This document shows, piece by piece, positions 29,628 through 31,074 of a stretch of 31,074 nt of DNA. The first letter of the stretch is position 1; each line of letters begins with the position of its first letter. The notes under the pieces were generated by a model. That model was given only the letters and a program-made list of their open reading frames with translations. It was not told the origin of the DNA and made no database searches. Location of the stretch: NCBI GenBank assembly GCA_049999725.1, contig JBNGIS010036481.1:1-31074 (forward strand). The letters run 5' to 3'. Origin of the DNA: Haplomitrium mnioides (lineage: Eukaryota > Marchantiophyta > Haplomitriopsida > Calobryales). The position numbers and the translations under genes were made by a program.

Positions 29628-30910
29628 TCAAACATATGATGAGGCTCTATACTCCTGGGGAGGAATGGTCTCATCTAAATCCAAAGGCTCAGCATCTGCG
29701 GTCGCTAGAGAGTCCTGGCGAGACTTTTCAGTCCTAGATATTGCGACAAAGTCACCAATAGCACCTGCAGTACCAAGAGGAATAGGCTCCTTGTGGTATG
29801 CATAAACTCTCTGTGACTTAGTCACATCAGATGGCAAGGAACCCATCGTCAAAACCCTCCGAGGAATGTAGATAGACTGACGTCTATCATATTCCACTGC
29901 GATACAGTTTCACATCAGCTTTAAAGCACAGACAAGGCATGTGCCAGACTCAGAGCAAAGATTTGGGATCCAATCCTACTTTGTTGGCAAATGGTTGATG
30001 AAAAAATTATAAAGATCATGTGGCTTTTGATAAACATTGACAAGAGCATCATCTCATGGATGTTTAAGTTTGGCAAAAATTGCAGGACAACTAAAAACAC
30101 TACGCATGATCTGCCGAGGAAGTCCAGTCAAGAGAGCAGGCTGCAAATTAAAAAGCCTCATGCTCCTCTTCCCTTCTTTTGTCCAATAGCCCACAGTCCA
30201 ATATTTGTGGGCATGTACAATTCTGGGACCACCAGAATGATGAATGTTGCTTTTGTCCCTATAAAAAGAAAAACAAACAAATCAAACATTGCAACCAAAA
30301 TGTAGGAAAATTAAAAAAAAGAAATCAAAAACAAAAAAATCAAACAACAACTTACCAAATGTCGTGGTTGATTGCACAATAGACTTCCAAAAGGGCATAT
30401 TTGACGATGCCAAATTGCTCTAACGATGTATAATAACAAACGACCAAAAATCTAACGTTGTTATTGCAGCAAAAGATGAAACCATGTCAAAAATGTCATC
30501 TTTTGAAAAGGGTTCAGAATCATAATGCTTACATTCCTTAAGGTTGTAACCGTAAGAAATATCAGCAATAGCAAAAGTGAAACACCTAGGTTTCACAAGG
30601 CCCTTCAACTGTCAAGCATTGGCCTCCTCATGGACTTGGTAAAATGCCACATTGAGACCATCGACATATGACATTAAATCTTCTTCTTCGTCTCTCACAA
30701 CTCCTTTAGTTGTAAGATGTAGCCCCACTTTGTTGCCTTGCTTTCCACTCTCTAGCTTTTTGGCAATGGAGAAGAAAAGCTGGAGGAAAGGAAACTAAGG
30801 TGGGAGCTTGGTCTTGATCTTCAGGGGCTTCTTCGACCCCTCATTTGTTTTCGACCTTTTGCAACTACTGTCAATTTTTTAGCCAACAACCATTTGAAAT
30901 TTTTGTCCCC
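29628..30910 (-). pseudogene. Copy C: 3' half of the ParB/methyltransferase gene (exons 3 and 4)
   Basis: Exon 3 is 30910-30356 (acceptor ATGTAG, donor GTAAGT) and exon 4 is 30258-29628 (631 bp), with a 97-bp intron between. Exon 3 holds FAIADISYGYNLKECKHYD and FSKDDIFDMVSSFAAITT. Exon 4 holds KYWTVGYWTKEGKRSM, PNLCSESGTCLVCALKLM and VEYDRRQSIYIPRRVLTM, and ends EPLDLDETIPPQEYRASS. Damage: a 2-nt shift near 30700 and a 1-nt loss near 30415 in exon 3; in exon 4, no frameshift but TGA after KHP, TAG before DW and TGA after LKLM. Motif I is altered (LCSESG). Exons 1-2, if present, lie right of the window. Confidence 0.75.
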
Positions 30911-30974
30911 CTACATAAAAAAAACTGAAAACATTATGAAGAGACAAAAAAATTTATATGCTAGCAAGGGTCAC

Positions 30975-31074
30975 TGAGTTTCAAGCTCGCATGGACATCG
31001 AAGTCCAAGTGTACATGGATTTTGCAATCCTTTCGCGTAGGGGCTGCAAAGTCCAGACGTGCATGGACTTCGAT
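30975..31074 (-). repeat. 24-bp palindromic array in intron 2 of copy C (continues past the edge)
   Basis: Units such as CGCATGGACATCGAAGTCCA and CGTGCATGGACTTCGA at about 24-bp spacing. It lies in the same intron as the array at 14607-14735 of gene A. Confidence 0.78.

Larger units (their letters stand above)
28625..31074 (-). mobile_element. ParB/methyltransferase element, copy C (runs off the right edge)
   Basis: On the minus strand: an intron array (31074-30975), exon 3, exon 4, poly(A) signal, 37-bp array, AT-rich tail and the conserved terminus ending at 28625. The tail matches that of copy A on both sides of A's gap (for example CCCGACT(G/A)GACATT and TGATGAATTTAGT). The terminus is directly followed by copia pol coding sequence, so copy C inserted into the copia element. 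Confidence 0.72.

Overview
The window looks like nuclear DNA from a land plant with a large, repeat-filled genome. The signs are long nested transposable elements, spliceosomal introns with GT..AG borders, AATAAA poly(A) signals, Ty1-copia and Ty3-gypsy sequence, and four 100-N assembly gaps. The element families (DUF7869-like transposase, ParB-like plus N4/N6 methyltransferase proteins) make me lean towards a non-flowering plant such as a fern or lycophyte, but the sequence does not prove this. I see no ordinary housekeeping gene, tRNA or rRNA. Nearly everything is mobile DNA in different stages of decay.

Layout. (1) At 1-912 (minus) is the N-terminal part of a transposase-like gene X, running off the left edge. 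(2) At 1052-11680 sits a 10.6-kb LARD-like, non-autonomous LTR retrotransposon. Its LTRs are very long (4092 and 4541 bp), its internal region is only 2.0 kb with a broken gag and no pol, and it has a near-perfect 5-bp target duplication (CTCCA/CTTCA). (3) At 11686-16945 is gene A, a four-exon pseudogene of about 1000 codons: a novel N-terminus, a basic nuclear-localisation-like stretch, a ParB-like domain and an N4/N6-type DNA methyltransferase. It ends in a conserved 50-bp element terminus. (4) At 16946-18907 is copy B, the 3' half of the same gene with its own terminus. (5) At 19930-20740 (plus) is a decayed DUF7869-like transposase, followed by a 37-bp repeat array at 21.8-22.3 kb. (6) At 24880-28624 (minus) is a Ty1-copia relic with a 3' LTR, PPT and most of pol. 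(7) At 28625-31074 (minus) is copy C of the methyltransferase element, running off the right edge.

How it fits together. If the LARD is removed, gene X and gene A become a divergent pair about 0.4-0.7 kb apart, so the LARD landed in a shared bidirectional promoter. Copies A, B and C end in the same 50-bp sequence. In A the terminus is followed at once by the middle of exon 3 of copy B; in C it is followed at once by copia pol coding sequence. I read this as nested insertion of one DNA-transposon-like family carrying a transposase and a ParB-like/DNA-methyltransferase protein. The family also carries arrays of a CpG-rich palindrome (core CATGCGCGCATG): 24-bp period inside its introns, about 37-bp period in its 3' flank, and 30-bp period inside the coding sequence of X. 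This element is the best candidate for an undescribed system in the window.
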